From Salvator merianae (taxonomy: Eukaryota > Chordata > Lepidosauria > Squamata > Teiidae), in contig QVOM02000101.1 of assembly GCA_003586115.2 (NCBI GenBank), positions 30,478,583 through 30,542,582 on the forward strand: 64,000 bases of DNA. Reading direction: 5' to 3'. The first letter of the stretch is position 1. Every line of letters begins with the position of its first letter. Under the pieces are notes generated by a model. That model made no database searches. It saw nothing but the letters and a program-made list of their open reading frames with translations, and had not been told where the DNA came from. Both the position numbers and the translations under genes were made by a program. Below are positions 12,901-23,269 of the stretch, in pieces.

Positions 12901-14480
12901 GCTTCTGTTTTCCCCCTAAGCCTGTCTTTCTGAGCATTGTGATCCTCTTGCTAGCTTGCATGTATGTGCATAGTTGTGCCTTGATAATCACTGAGAAGAA
13001 TGTCTCTAAGCAAGAGAAGCCCTCAAGAAAGGTATATCTCCCTTGTTTCCTGAAACTAATTGCCTCTCCTCCCTTCTTTTCTGCTTTTCTTCTCAATCCT
13101 TATTTCTCTCACCCTTCTATCATTTTAAAACACCTTCAAGTAGTTATCCCAGTGGGGGAGAAGTGAGAATGTATCTTGGTGCAGCCATCCCAATTCATTC
13201 TGGGAGCACAAATGATAGTGTTTGGTGGGAATAATTGATGGATTTGAGTTAGGACAATCATTGGGGAAGAATTCATTAAATTGGGGACTTAGATCCCACA
13301 GTGCCACCTCTCCCCAGATGTTAAAACACTTGCAACTTAGCCTTAATATCTCACTGAATTCTGTGCACCTGTGCTTAGCAACCAAATCCTGATGGATTAA
13401 TAAAAATATCCACACATTGTGCCTTGCTGATTCTCCCTTTTTCACTTTCTTGGTTGCTCAAATACTCCATTGCTTGGTTTCAGGTCAAAGATTTGTGCTA
13501 CATTATTAGCTGGAGTTAGAAGCAACTCTTGATCTCCAGCTGACAAAAAAATATTTTGTCCCAGCCATTTCCAGAGTTATTTCTCCTTTCAATATGTGTA
13601 CAGTGTTACTGTCTCTCTGTTTCCTAACAATTACAAGCTGAATTACCACCTACTGTTTGACTGATTTGCCCCAATCTGAAAGCATCTTATTGTTGCTGCT
13701 TGCATGTCACTATTATGACTTGCATTGTAATAAAGCTTTTTCCTGTATTTTATTTTATTTTTTTACATTTACAAGTTCCTGTAACACTCCTTACCCCACT
13801 GCTACCATGCAGTGGGATACCATCAGCATGGGTGACTTACTGCGTTACCTTCTGTCTGGTGCCGTTAAGAAATGGACAGAAATTGGTTGACTTCCACACA
13901 ATTTCCTGATTATTCCTTTATCACACATGACAGAATTTCGAAGGGTTACTGCCTGTTTGTGGGTGGGATGTTCAAAGCAGCCCTTTGAAGTTGTCAGCAT
14001 CAATATGAGGCCAGATTACATTCCTAAGAGGGAAGGGGAAAAAACCACAATTAGGGCTACAGTCACAGACAAGAAGAGTGTCCAGAACTATGCCTGTTGA
14101 ACATGCTTTGGGCTGACCCACATTTAACTTCTCAGGAAAGAGCACCCCAAAGGCTGTTTCTTCTGTTATCAGGCAAATTTGTCCCATCTGGGTTTGGGCA
14201 GGAAACAGCCATTCATAAAGTATAGGTGCAGCCTCTATAATCAGATTTAACTGTGCTTAAACCATATTCATAAGCAGCATAAGCAAACTGATGTCTGAAA
14301 AGTCATATCCTGTAATTGATCATTCATGCAGTGAGAAACATCTGTTTTCTCACTTTCTAGATGTCCGCTATAGCCTGTAACATATTGTCCATTTTATTCT
14401 GTTTGATTACTTAACAATTATTTATTCCCAAAATCTCTAATCACCTGTGTGGTATATACAAATGACAATCTTCAATTTAT
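9991..14480. other. Intergenic, no gene recognised
   Basis: Unique-looking AT-rich DNA. Frames up to 106 codons (13125-13445, -) show no recognisable motif and are on both strands at random. Degraded repeats may be present, but none has diagnostic ends that I can see. Confidence 0.4.
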
Positions 14481-15201
14481 AAAATCATATAGTCACAAAG
14501 TTAAAAGGGATGTTGGAAGAGAGCAAGCCCAACTTTCTGCTCAGTGCAAGTTTGACTAGACCATTCCTGGCAGTGAGCTCCAGTGAAGGGGAATGTACAA
14601 CTTTATGAGGTAGCCCTTTTTCACTGATCAACAGCTCTTACCACTGGGAAGATCCTCCTAGTGTCTAACTGGCCTTCACTTCCTTACAGTTTCATTCAGT
14701 TAGTTTGACTCCCACCCTCTGGGGCAGGAAATAATAAGTTTGATCCCTCTACATTGTAGCAACCCTTCATATATCTGAAGATAGTTATCATAAGCTCCTT
14801 TAGACTTCTCTTCTGCAGGCTAAACATACTTAGGACTTCCTCACAGGACTTGATTTCCAGACCTTTGACTATCTTGGTAGCTATTAAAACAAAAAGCAAA
14901 CAAAACAAAAAACAACACCCCCCCCCTTGCTTCAATTTGTAAATATCTTTTCAAAACTGGAGTGCCAAGAACAGAGGTCTGACAGAGGCAGAGTATAGTG
15001 GGATATTTATCTCCCAAAATCTGGATTTAAGCTTAAGATGACATTTTCCTTCTTTGTGGACACACATTCAGCTTGTGATCCACTAGTACACCCATGTCCT
15101 TTTCATATATGTTGAGTCAGATTTTCCACACCGTGAACTTGTTTCTTTCATTTTTCTTACGCCTATGCAGCTTACCTTGCCACATGCCTGCCAACTTACT
15201 C

Positions 15202-15202
<1 letters not shown>

Positions 15203-15244
<42 letters not shown>

Positions 15245-15277
15245 CTCTTTCTTTCTTTCTTTCTTTCTTTTTCTTTC

Positions 15278-15356
<79 letters not shown>

Positions 15357-15358
15357 TC
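15203..15358. repeat. (TTTC)n-(TC)n compound microsatellite
   Basis: About 155 bases of pure pyrimidine on the + strand inside the antisense CR1. It produces long lysine/arginine/glutamate or serine/phenylalanine/leucine frames on both strands that are not genes. Confidence 0.95.
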
Positions 15359-15889
15359 CTTCCTTTCCTTCATTCTTGCTAAACCAAATCTGTTTGTTTC
15401 AGACCACTGTTCAAGCTTGTATAAATCTTTTTTGAATCTTCTCTCTTTTCCAAGCATTAGTCAATACTCCTAGTTTTGTATCATCTGCAAATTTGATTAG
15501 CATCCCCTCAACTCCCCCATCCAGAAAGCATATATATGTATAGATAGATATATAGATATAGATATATATTACAGCACTGACCATAGGATAGAACCCTGTG
15601 ACACCCCACTAGAGAATACCTTCCATATGAATGGGAAACCATTTATAACTACCTTCTGGCTGTGATCATTAACCCATTTACAGAGTCACCTAAAGTTGTG
15701 TTATCAAAACAGATTTGACCATTTGATTGATTAGTATCCAATGATAAACTTTGCCAAATGACTTTCTGAAATTAAGATATGCTATGTGCTTCCCATTTCC
15801 ATGATCAACCAAGTAACACCATCATAAAAGGAGATAGGGGTAGTCCGATGTGACTTGTCCTGTTAATTATTGAATTCCTGTCCACATAC

Positions 15890-16135
15890 CAGTGGCATCA
15901 GAAGGTGGGGATGAGGGGGGTGGTCTGCCCCGGGTGGCATGTCATCCCAGGAGGCTGGGAGTGGGGAGGGACGGGCAGGGTAGATCAATTTGGACTGTGT
16001 GTGCTGCTTGTGGGCACCGACCAAAGAGGCAGAGAAGCATAGCCGAGGCGGGGTCAGTGAGAGCCACAGGCCGTGAACGAAGCCCCCTCTGCTGGCTCCA
16101 AGCGGAACACAGTGCTCTCTCTCCCCCATCCACTG
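15890..16135. mobile_element. Short hAT-like MITE, left member of the composite
   Basis: Starts CAGTGG and ends CCACTG, with a CCCCGGGTGGCA motif inside the left end. It is GC-rich relative to its surroundings. Its inner 8-base flank (ATGTGTGA) does not match the outer CCACATAC. The 83-88-codon frames here are chance. Confidence 0.5.
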
Positions 16136-16349
16136 ATGTGTGAGAAAGCTGTTACCTGAGAGAGGGACAGAGCCGAATGGAGAAGGAAGTTAGAATAATA
16201 GTCGTGTTTTTTATAATATTGCCAAAGCTCTTAGTCTTTGAAAGGATGTGTGAAGGAATGTGGGAGGGTCTACTGTTTCTGAGCATGGGCAGAGGGTACG
16301 GTCTTTACTGCTGCCTCCCCTCCGATGGTTGCACTATTGAGTTATTTGT

Positions 16350-16530
16350 TGTTCTTGGGTACCAGTGAATCACAACTGACTCCTGGTTGACTGCATGGAC
16401 ACCTCTAGGCAGTTTTCTTGGCAGAAATACAGAAGTTTGCATTTGCATATTTCCAGGGGGATGCTAGGGATCAAACTGGAAACCCTCTGCTTTCCAGGCA
16501 ATTTGCTCTAACACTGAGCTATAGACAATT
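16350..16530 (-). mobile_element. tRNA-derived SINE, antisense
   Basis: The reverse complement matches the SINE at 47738-47915: a tRNA-like head ending near 16530 (GAGCTATAGAC side), the GCAGAGGGTTTCCAG box region, then GTCAACCAGGAGTCAG in the tail. Located inside the composite hAT. Confidence 0.65.
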
Positions 16531-16779
16531 TTGAGTGTGTGCAAAAGCTGTTTTGGAAAAAGCACTCTCACCTGTGCTGAGAGCTGGGAAATACTTGGAC
16601 AGGGGTTACAGCATCGTAAAGATTCAGATTAGCACTCAGTCTTGGGAGCTCACTGCACCTGTTCATAAAATCTTATATGGAAAGAGATGTAGTTTGGGAA
16701 TATATGGAAGCCCATGGTTTGAGAACCACTGATGTAGGGTTGGCAGTGATAGGTTCTGATTGCCAAACACTTTCTACCC

Positions 16780-16915
16780 TTATGGACGTTACCTGGTTGA
16801 GATGAAATAGTTGTTTTTTATCTGTTTTTTATCTTGTTTATACTGTAAACTGGTTCAGGATGTTTTTAGATGGCAAAGCAGCATATAAATATTTTAAATA
16901 AATTCAGTAACAGCA
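16780..16915 (+). mobile_element. L2 LINE 3' tail
   Basis: Contains the typical L2 end: TGTAAACTGGTTCAGGATGT, then GCAGCATATAAATATTTTAA and a short AAAT tail. 5'-truncated, non-coding. Confidence 0.55.
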
Positions 16916-16999
16916 GACAGAGCAGTGACAGATACATTTGGTTTGTAGAGGGTAGAAAAATGGATTCAGTGTCATGTCCTCAACCCAGCCTGAATAGCT

Positions 17000-17096
17000 G
17001 TAAGAACAGTTTGGACAGATTCATGGAGGTCAGGTGCATTAATGGCTACTAGAATGGATGCTTAGGTACTGCCTCCACGTTCGAGAGACCAGCAGG
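17000..17096 (+). mobile_element. CR1 LINE 3' fragment
   Basis: CATGGAGGTCAGGTGCATTA to the GAGAGACCAGCAGG segment aligns with 6130-6200 and 35010-35080 of the other CR1 copies. It stops abruptly at the start of the hAT-like element at 17097, losing the rest of the CR1 tail. Confidence 0.75.
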
Positions 17097-17244
17097 CAGG
17101 GGTGTAGGAAGGGGGGCAACGGGGGCAGCTGGGGGTGGGGAGGGATGGGCAGGGTGGACCAGTAATGCGAGATTTAACACGGTTTTAGAGGGGTGGCAAA
17201 CTCAGGCACAGCCCCGGGCGGCAAAAATTCTAGCTACAACTCTG
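17097..17244. mobile_element. Short hAT-like MITE, right member of the composite
   Basis: Starts CAGGGGTGTAGGAAGG and ends CTAGCTACAACTCTG. It carries the GCCCCGGGCGGCA motif near the right end, like the element at 18939. Truncated inside compared with its partner. Confidence 0.5.
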
Positions 17245-18270
17245 CCACATACTCACAAACATTTGGTTTAATAATCTGCTCAAGGATCTTGCCCAGTATT
17301 GTTTTCAGATTCACTGGCCTGTAGGTTCCTGGGTTGTCTCTCCTCCCTTTTTTGAAGAAAGTGTGTTGGGGGAAGTCTTCCTCAAGTCTTCTGAGACCTC
17401 TCCCATTCTCCAGGATTTCTCAAAGACTTCAGACAGAATGATCTCTGCTAGTTCCTTCAATACACTAGGATGTAATCCATGTGGCTCTGGTAACTTGAAT
17501 TCATTTAGTTAACTTTCCCTTCACCTTTTCCTTGTCTGTTCTGAACTTCAGTTTGCATCTTCCCACAGGGGCACAGTGAGGGACAGCTGGGGCTTCATTT
17601 ACCTTTTGAACAACAACAGATGCAAAACAGGAATTCAGGAATTCTACTTTATTATCATCACCATCCTTATCTATTTTACCATTCTCTCTCTGTAGTACAC
17701 CTGCAGCCTCTATGACTTTCCTTTTACTTCTGACACATCCTCCAAAACCCTTTTTGTTATTTTTAGCATCTGCTGCAAGTTTTGACTTATTCTGAGCTTT
17801 AGTTTTTCTGATGTGAATCCTACAGTTCTGCAGACAACACTGTATTCTTCTTTGGAAGGATTCCTTTTCCTTCCATTTATTAATGTCCTCTCCCCTCCCC
17901 CTTAAACATTTTATTAAGTGCCATGCACATCCATACAGTTATCTTTGGATATTTCCCTTTGTTTCTTTTGTAGAAATTGTTTAATTTCTCCACTATCTCA
18001 TTTTTGCAGAATTTTCCATCTTTCTCGGCCTTTTTTTTCCCTCCTGTAGGCTATCAAGCCATTAGATCTTTCCTACCCTCCTTCTAAGCCCATCAGATTT
18101 TGTTCTTTAGCACTGAAGCCTAACTGTACTCAGTTCATTCTCCCAATGTTATCTCAAATTCAAGGAGGGTATAGTTATTTTCTCCCAGTTTCCCAGTCAC
18201 CTACACATCTAAACCATTTTCTCTCTGTTGACAAGGATTAGATCCACCTTCTGACAAATTCTACCATAAA

Positions 18271-18930
18271 ACTTTAATTCTTATTCTTATTCTTTTTAGT
18301 TTTTTAAAGTGAAACACAGAGATGAAAGTTAATTGTCAAGTTGCTTACAAATTAAGCATCATTTGTCTGGTCCACTCTCATATAAGGCCTTTTCAGGTAT
18401 TACCCAGCTACAGAGAACAAGAAGGTAAAAGAGAAAATGTGGATACAAAGCCCTATATCACAATTCCAAGGTTAATTCTAGAGCTACTTCCCAGGGTGCT
18501 AAATCACAACAGGGGTCTACACATAAAACAAATATTCAGCTTCAGAAATCATTCCCAATGTAGCAATTCTTGGCAGTGGGGATATGGAAATTGTGGGGCA
18601 GGCTGAACTGGACACCTCTCTAGTCACTTTATCCATTTTCTCTCTTTACATGAACACCAACTGTCTGAAAGGGCTGGGTACCCAGTAATGCATTTTCTGC
18701 CTTGTCTCAGTAGAGGTACTTTAAATTGCTACCACAAATGATACTTCCATGCTCAAAAACTGAGATGACGAAGTGTCATTTTGAGTGCTAATTGTGGTGC
18801 CTCGCTCAAGTGCTCAGGAAGAAGTTGTCTGTTTTTTTTAAGTAGAATCCTGGTCTAAAGTAACATAAACAGGAAACTACTAAGACTAATGTGTTAGATA
18901 AGCTTCTAAGCAAGAGTATTAAATAGGGCT
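18271..18930. other. Intergenic, no gene recognised
   Basis: One 94-codon frame (18322-18606, +) has no recognisable feature. The DNA is AT-rich up to the target duplication of the next element. Confidence 0.4.
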
Positions 18931-19254
18931 TGCTCTAGCAGTGGCGTAGCGAGCCGCTTTGCCACCCGGGGCAACTAGCCATTTTGACGCCCGGGGCTAG
19001 GGGCGGGGCCAGCGACTGCGCATGCGTGTGGGCGGGGCCAGCGAGCGCGCATGCGTGTGGGCGGGGGCAGCGAGCGCGCATGCCCCGCTCCTCGCCCCGG
19101 CCCGCGCTCCTTGCCTCGGCCCGCGCTCCTCGCCCCGGCCCGCCCTGGCGGCGGCCTCGCCCCTCGCCCCGGCGGCGGCCTCGCCCCTCGCCCCGGCCTC
19201 GCCCCTCGCCCCGGCGGCGGCCTCGCCCCTCGCCCCGGCGGCGGCCTCGCCCCT

Positions 19255-19345
19255 CGCCCCGGCCCGCCCGGCGGCGGCCGCGCTCCTCGCCCCGGCCCGC
19301 CCGGCGGCGGCCGCGCTCCTCGCCCCGGCCCGCCCGGCGGCGGCC
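19255..19345. repeat. 33-bp GC-rich tandem repeat inside the hAT element
   Basis: Two full units (19255-19287 and 19288-19320) and a partial third, each beginning CGCCCCGGCCCGCCCGGCGG. A related shorter unit repeats just before, from ~19148. Confidence 0.9.
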
Positions 19346-19464
19346 TCGATGGCCCTACCTGCACGCATGCGCGCTCGCTGGCTCCGCCCACACGCACGCT
19401 GGCAGGCCGGGCGACGAAGCGACGAGCATGTCCGCCAGCGCACGGGCCAGGGCGACAAGCCGAT

Positions 19465-19576
19465 GAGCGTGGCCGCCGGCCGGCGGGCCGCCGACGAGCG
19501 TGGCCGCCGGCCGGCGGGCCGCCGACGAGCGCGGACGCCGCCCGGCGGGCCGCCGACGAGCGCGGACGCCGCCCGG
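19465..19576. repeat. 31-bp GC-rich tandem repeat inside the hAT element
   Basis: Units start at 19465, 19496, 19527 and 19558 (partial). Each begins GAGCG and contains GGCGGGCCGCCGAC. The first two are nearly identical; the later ones share substitutions (GGACGCCGCC). Confidence 0.9.
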
Positions 19577-19823
19577 GGCAATGAGCGCGCGCCCGCCCCG
19601 GACAACGCGCCACCCGGGGCGCTCCGCCCCCCCCCCGCACCACCCTCGCTACGCCAGTGTGCTCTAGGTTTGAAGTGATTCGAATGGAGTCTTGCAGAGC
19701 CAACTGTCTGATGTGGAGGATCTAGGACAGTACAAACCCTGGTGTGGCATCAGAACCCAGCTGTGCTTCAAGATGATATGGGGCCTGCTTCTTGTAAAAC
19801 TACACTAGTACATAATGATGAAA

Positions 19824-19828
<5 letters not shown>

Positions 19829-19891
<63 letters not shown>
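19829..19891. repeat. (AT)n-(GA)n compound microsatellite
   Basis: About 15 AT units followed directly by about 16 GA units. Confidence 0.95.
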
Positions 19892-19892
<1 letters not shown>

Positions 19893-20029
19893 GGGGGGGA
19901 ATCTCCTGTGAAAAAGCATTAGTAATATAACAAGCCCTTGAATCAAATGACTGAAAGTAATCTATAATCTGTAATATTGGATCTGTTTACTCATTATGAA
20001 CAATTGAATACTCACCAGTTACGTGTGTT

Positions 20030-20468
20030 TGCCAGGCCATGCCACTGCAGTGTCTGGGAGTGTCTACAGCCACTCCTGGACACTACTATCTGTGGGAAAA
20101 AAAAAAAAAAAAAGTTGTCCACAGCTTGACTGGGAGCAACTGGCTTGCTCTCAGTCAACAGGATTTGCATCAGCTTCTGGGTGCAAATGCTGTGAGTGGG
20201 TTGCATGGTGTGGCATTGCATGGCATGCCTGCAGTTGCAGCTGCAGCCATGCAGTCACATGCTGTGTCCCTGATCACTATGGCAGTGGCTGGTTGTGGTC
20301 ACAGTCACAGTCAGTGCAGTTGGGTTTGCCATCTGCACTTTGAGTGCTAGAAGCCTGGTATGGGGCTGTTCCAGACCTTGCAGTGTGGATGACCACTGCA
20401 TCATGGAGTCTTGTACAGTCCAGAACAGTATCATAATACCATTCTTGTCTGTAAAGTGCAAACAGGCT
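20030..20468. mobile_element. Possible DNA element of the GGGCC-TTTGCAC family, copy D
   Basis: The right end (AAAGTGCAAACAGGCTC) is the complement of a GGGCCTGTTTGCACTTT-like end seen at 22067. The interior shares TGGGTGCAAATGC, TGGGAGCA and GGCAGTGGCTGG words with the copies at 22.8 and 28.6 kb. The left boundary is uncertain. An A14 tract interrupts it at 20098-20114. Confidence 0.4.
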
Positions 20469-20479
20469 CATTATACTGC

Positions 20480-21635
20480 TTTTTTAAAACTCTTGGACCA
20501 CACTTGCTGTGCTTGATATTTTACCAGGTGATCATATGGTTTTGAGTATTTTTCTGATGAATACTTTAAATGATTCCACTGGACATTTGTAAAGACACTG
20601 AGTGATAAAGAGGTTTTTTGGGGACAGGGGTTCTTCTGGTTAGACTGAAGATAAATCATTCATACTTGCACTTGTGAACATTCACATGTGAGTAAACTTT
20701 TAGGTAGTGATGCTTAGAAGCTTTTGATTCTTCCAAGATATGTGGTTAAGAGTGGGGAAAAAATGTAAATGTATTTATTATACAAACAAATGTTTATACT
20801 AGCTTGTAAACATTTTGCCTTACTAGAAATCAGAGCCCCAGGGAAATAAAAGTTGATGTTTTCCCCTTAACTTGTTTTAATTTCCTAAATGGAACAGTAA
20901 TCAATGCATAATCAAACATGTGCTCATTAAAGCACTCAAAATTACCTAAGCTTAATATAAGGAAAATAATGTAACTATAAACTTCAGTGTCCTTGTTTTA
21001 AATCAGACATTTTTAAAGCACAATTATGCATTTCAATCTTTGTGTGTCTATGTGCTCACATATGCAGGTACTGGTCTATGTATAAAATAACTGATAACAT
21101 GTTTTGTTGTGAGACGAAAGAACACAACAGTAAGAAAAGCAGAGCAACCACTGCAACAGTGGTGAGTTTGTTGGAGGTAAAACAGGGAGAATGCTCCTTT
21201 CTTTACAATGGAAGTGAAGAGCAGTGTCATTAAAAGTCTTAGCCCAGTGGGAAATATGTAAGACTGACAGCTCTGGATGTTATTAGAGAACCATTTGAGA
21301 AGCCAGAGTGATTGTTAAAATGAATTATAGAAAAGTAAAGTTGGAGGTCACTGCAAGAGTCATATAGTCTAGTCTTTCCCTCTGTGAAATGAAACTATGT
21401 ACTGAAAACTTGTTTGACATATGTGCAACCAGTGACAGAAACGGTGCAATTTTTATAAACAAAGTTGTTCTGCTGTCCAAAATATCATTGCCATTTATTA
21501 GAAATAATTTCTTCTTAAAAAACAAACAACCCCCCCCCCTTATTATTTAACCTTGCCTGCTTTTGCTGTAATTTAGCCAATTAGCACTCATAGATGTTCT
21601 CCTTGATATATCAGCATAGATTGTTGTGTAGCCTA
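20480..21635. other. Intergenic, no gene recognised
   Basis: AT-rich DNA. A C-run (21531-21539) follows an A-rich stretch. No coding frame with recognisable homology. Confidence 0.4.
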
Positions 21636-21639
21636 TTAG

Positions 21640-21915
21640 AGAAGTCCTCAAATCTATTGTAAGATAAAATCAGTAATAACAACCCATAATGCTAAAGGAA
21701 ATAAAGACTGCATGCTCATTGGAAGGACACATACGGAGGCAAAAACTCTAATACTTTGGCAACCTAATGAGAAGACTAGATTCACTAGAAAAAGACCTTG
21801 ATGCTGCATAATATTGAAAGCAAAAGGAGAAGGGAACAACAGACGATAGTTAGTTGGTGTTGTGGAGGCAACAAACATGAGCTTAGGCAAGCTTTGGATG
21901 ACAATGGCCTAATAT
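21640..21915 (+). mobile_element. BovB (RTE-clade) LINE fragment
   Basis: Matches the distal BovB reading frame and 3' region: GACTGCATGCTCATTGGAAG, ACTTTGGCAACCTAATGAGA, AGACTAGATTCACTAGAAAA and the GGAGGCAACAAACATGAGCT block. Stops and indels show a dead copy. The frame on the opposite strand (21654-21890) is a shadow. Confidence 0.8.
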
Positions 21916-22066
21916 GCTAGATACATTTTAGCATAGTGCTGGAATTCCACTATTGCAAACTCTAAAAGTAAGCAACAATATGCATCCAAACAGAATCAAC
22001 AATTCTCCTGTGCAGATTGAAATCCCATAGGCTCCTTTTGCATGGTTTTGAATGTACAGACACTTG

Positions 22067-22467
22067 GGGCCTGTTTGCACCTTTTATTAGCAAGTGCTAG
22101 TATAGTGCTTCTGTACTCTGCAGAAGCCTAGTGACTGGGATCAGCATAACAATGGAACACAAATTATTGCTCCCCAGCTTTATTGGGAATTGATAGGCAG
22201 CTCCCAGTAAAGTGCATTCACATGTCTGTCTGAGCCTGTGAGCAGTGTGACACCTCCAGTCACCATGGCAGTGGATGGACACTTCCCAGATGTTGCCATG
22301 GTATGGAACCAGAAAGGCTACCATCATTCACAGTGCAAATGCTGGTAGCTTGCTGATAGGTATGCACTACAGCCACACACAGTGAGGATGGTGTTCACCC
22401 TATATGGTCAATACAACTGAGGAACAGGATAATTATCCTGTTCTACAGAGGTACATGCAAAAGGCCC
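22067..22467. mobile_element. DNA element of the GGGCC-TTTGCAC family, copy A
   Basis: Left end GGGCCTGTTTGCACC, right end complement GGGCCTTTTGCATG. TTG is present on both sides (22064-22066, 22468-22470), a possible 3-bp target duplication. It shares the CACCATGGCAGTGGATGGAC and CTCCCAG words with the other copies. About 400 bp, no frame. Confidence 0.55.
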
Positions 22468-22631
22468 TTGTTCATGATTTTAGGAAGATGCTTCAGACAT
22501 CCAGAGGCAGGACCTTTGTAGTCACAGTATGAAAATAAATAAATAAATATAACAACTGTGTTAAAGTAATTTCATATTTTTTAAAAAAAGGCAACAGTGT
22601 TTTGAGAGGGAAGTCTCATTGTACCAATTGT

Positions 22632-22690
22632 GTAAAAAAAAAAAAAAAAAGAAACTTTCTGGCAAATAAATAAATGGGGGGGGGGCTCTG
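22632..22690. repeat. A-run and G-run low-complexity tract
   Basis: An A18 run (22633-22650) followed by AAAT units and a G11 run (22677-22687). Confidence 0.9.
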
Positions 22691-22761
22691 CTAGTGTGCA
22701 CCCCAATTACAATTCACCAATGCAAGAAACACATGGAGGAAGAAAACTGCATGCTAAATAA

Positions 22762-23265
22762 GGACTATTTTTGCACTTTCCACATTAGAATGGAATAATA
22801 ATCCCATTCCAACATGAAATTGACACCACAGTGTGGAAACCTTCTGCACTGTGGGGCTGTTGACATGAATATGAGCAGGATACCAGTATTCAAACCATGA
22901 ATGCTGTTATCCTGCTTTCAGTGTTTGCCATGACAGTGGCTGGAAAGTGTCCAGCCACTGCCATGGTGACTGGCAGCACTGTGGAACACACAGGTGCACA
23001 CAGGCATGATTACAAAATCACAGAGGTGTAGCTGCAGCACACAGCACAGCCATGCATTTGCACCCAGAAATGGGTGTGAATGCACTTTATTGGGAGCAGG
23101 ATAACTGCTGCCATTTAAGCTGTGGAGCACAAATTAGTGCTCCATGGCTAGCCAAGATCAGGAACAGATGTATGCTGCTCCCAGTCACAGAGGCCTCTGC
23201 ACAGTGTGGAGACACTTTGCTATTGAGCATCTCTGATGCTCACTAGTTCAAAATGTGAAAAGACC
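22762..23265. mobile_element. DNA element of the GGGCC-TTTGCAC family, copy B
   Basis: Left end GGACTATTTTTGCACTTT; right end complement GGTCTTTTCACATTTTG. Shares with copy C, in order: GACAGTGGCTGGAAAGTGTC / GGCTGGGAAGTGTCTGGC, the CACACAGGTG region, GGAGCACAAATTAGTGCTCC / GGAGCACTAGATAGTGCTCC, and a TGAGCATC-hairpin near the right end. Confidence 0.6.
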
Positions 23266-23269
23266 GCAG

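Larger units (their letters stand above)
15882..17252. mobile_element. Composite hAT-like element with perfect 8-bp target duplication
   Basis: CCACATAC occurs at 15882-15889 and again at 17245-17252. The enclosed 1,355 bases begin CAGTGGCATCAGAAGG and end with the complement of CAGAGTTGTAGCTAG, similar to CAGTGGCGTAGC-type hAT ends. Inside are two short elements of the same family, one at each edge (15890-16135 and 17097-17244), sharing a GGGGAGGGA-GGGCAGGGT segment in the same orientation. Between them lie a SINE, an L2 tail and a CR1 3' piece. The host CR1 is continuous across the outer duplication, so the block probably moved in as one unit. No transposase frame is present. Confidence 0.65.
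14487..18270 (-). mobile_element. Long old CR1 LINE, antisense, interrupted
   Basis: Reading right to left on the - strand gives the end of the endonuclease region (DLILVNRE-like, ~18220), the linker, and reverse transcriptase blocks (GKILEQIIK at ~17290, then the region around 15750-15560). The 3' end matches the CR1 tail wording (AATCATATAGTCACAAAGTT at 14485-14504). All frames are broken. A 1,355-bp element with hAT-like ends (15890-17244) splits the reverse transcriptase. Removing it with one copy of the 8-bp duplication restores a continuous CR1 alignment. A TTTC/TC microsatellite interrupts the 3' part. Confidence 0.8.
18939..19659. mobile_element. Non-autonomous hAT element, very GC-rich, with perfect 8-bp target duplication
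   Basis: Starts CAGTGGCGTAGCGAG and ends CTCGCTACGCCAGTG, a 15-base inverted repeat with one mismatch at the third position. TGCTCTAG flanks it on both sides (18931-18938 and 19660-19667). The 721-bp interior is extremely GC- and CpG-rich, against AT-rich flanks. It contains a 33-bp tandem unit (19255-~19345), a related ~24-bp unit (19148-19254) and a 31-bp unit repeated nearly four times (19465-19576). The 160-242-codon alanine/arginine/proline frames on both strands are compositional. No transposase: it would depend on a hAT transposase elsewhere. Confidence 0.9.

Noticed and set aside
15083..15473. Frames of 102-124 codons with Lys/Arg/Glu or Ser/Phe/Leu runs
   Set aside because: Direct translation of the TTTC/TC microsatellite. 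The same applies to frames at 9858-10073, 59535-59910 and 62262-62588.
15882..16143. The left MITE (15890-16135) as a simple insertion with its own target duplication
   Set aside because: Its right flank ATGTGTGA does not match its left flank CCACATAC; the left flank matches instead the sequence right of the second MITE, which led to the composite interpretation.
18975..19703. Overlapping frames of 160-242 codons on both strands rich in Ala, Arg, Pro and Gly
   Set aside because: They are produced by the stop-poor GC content of the hAT element; all frames on both strands are open, codons follow the tandem repeats and no domain is visible.
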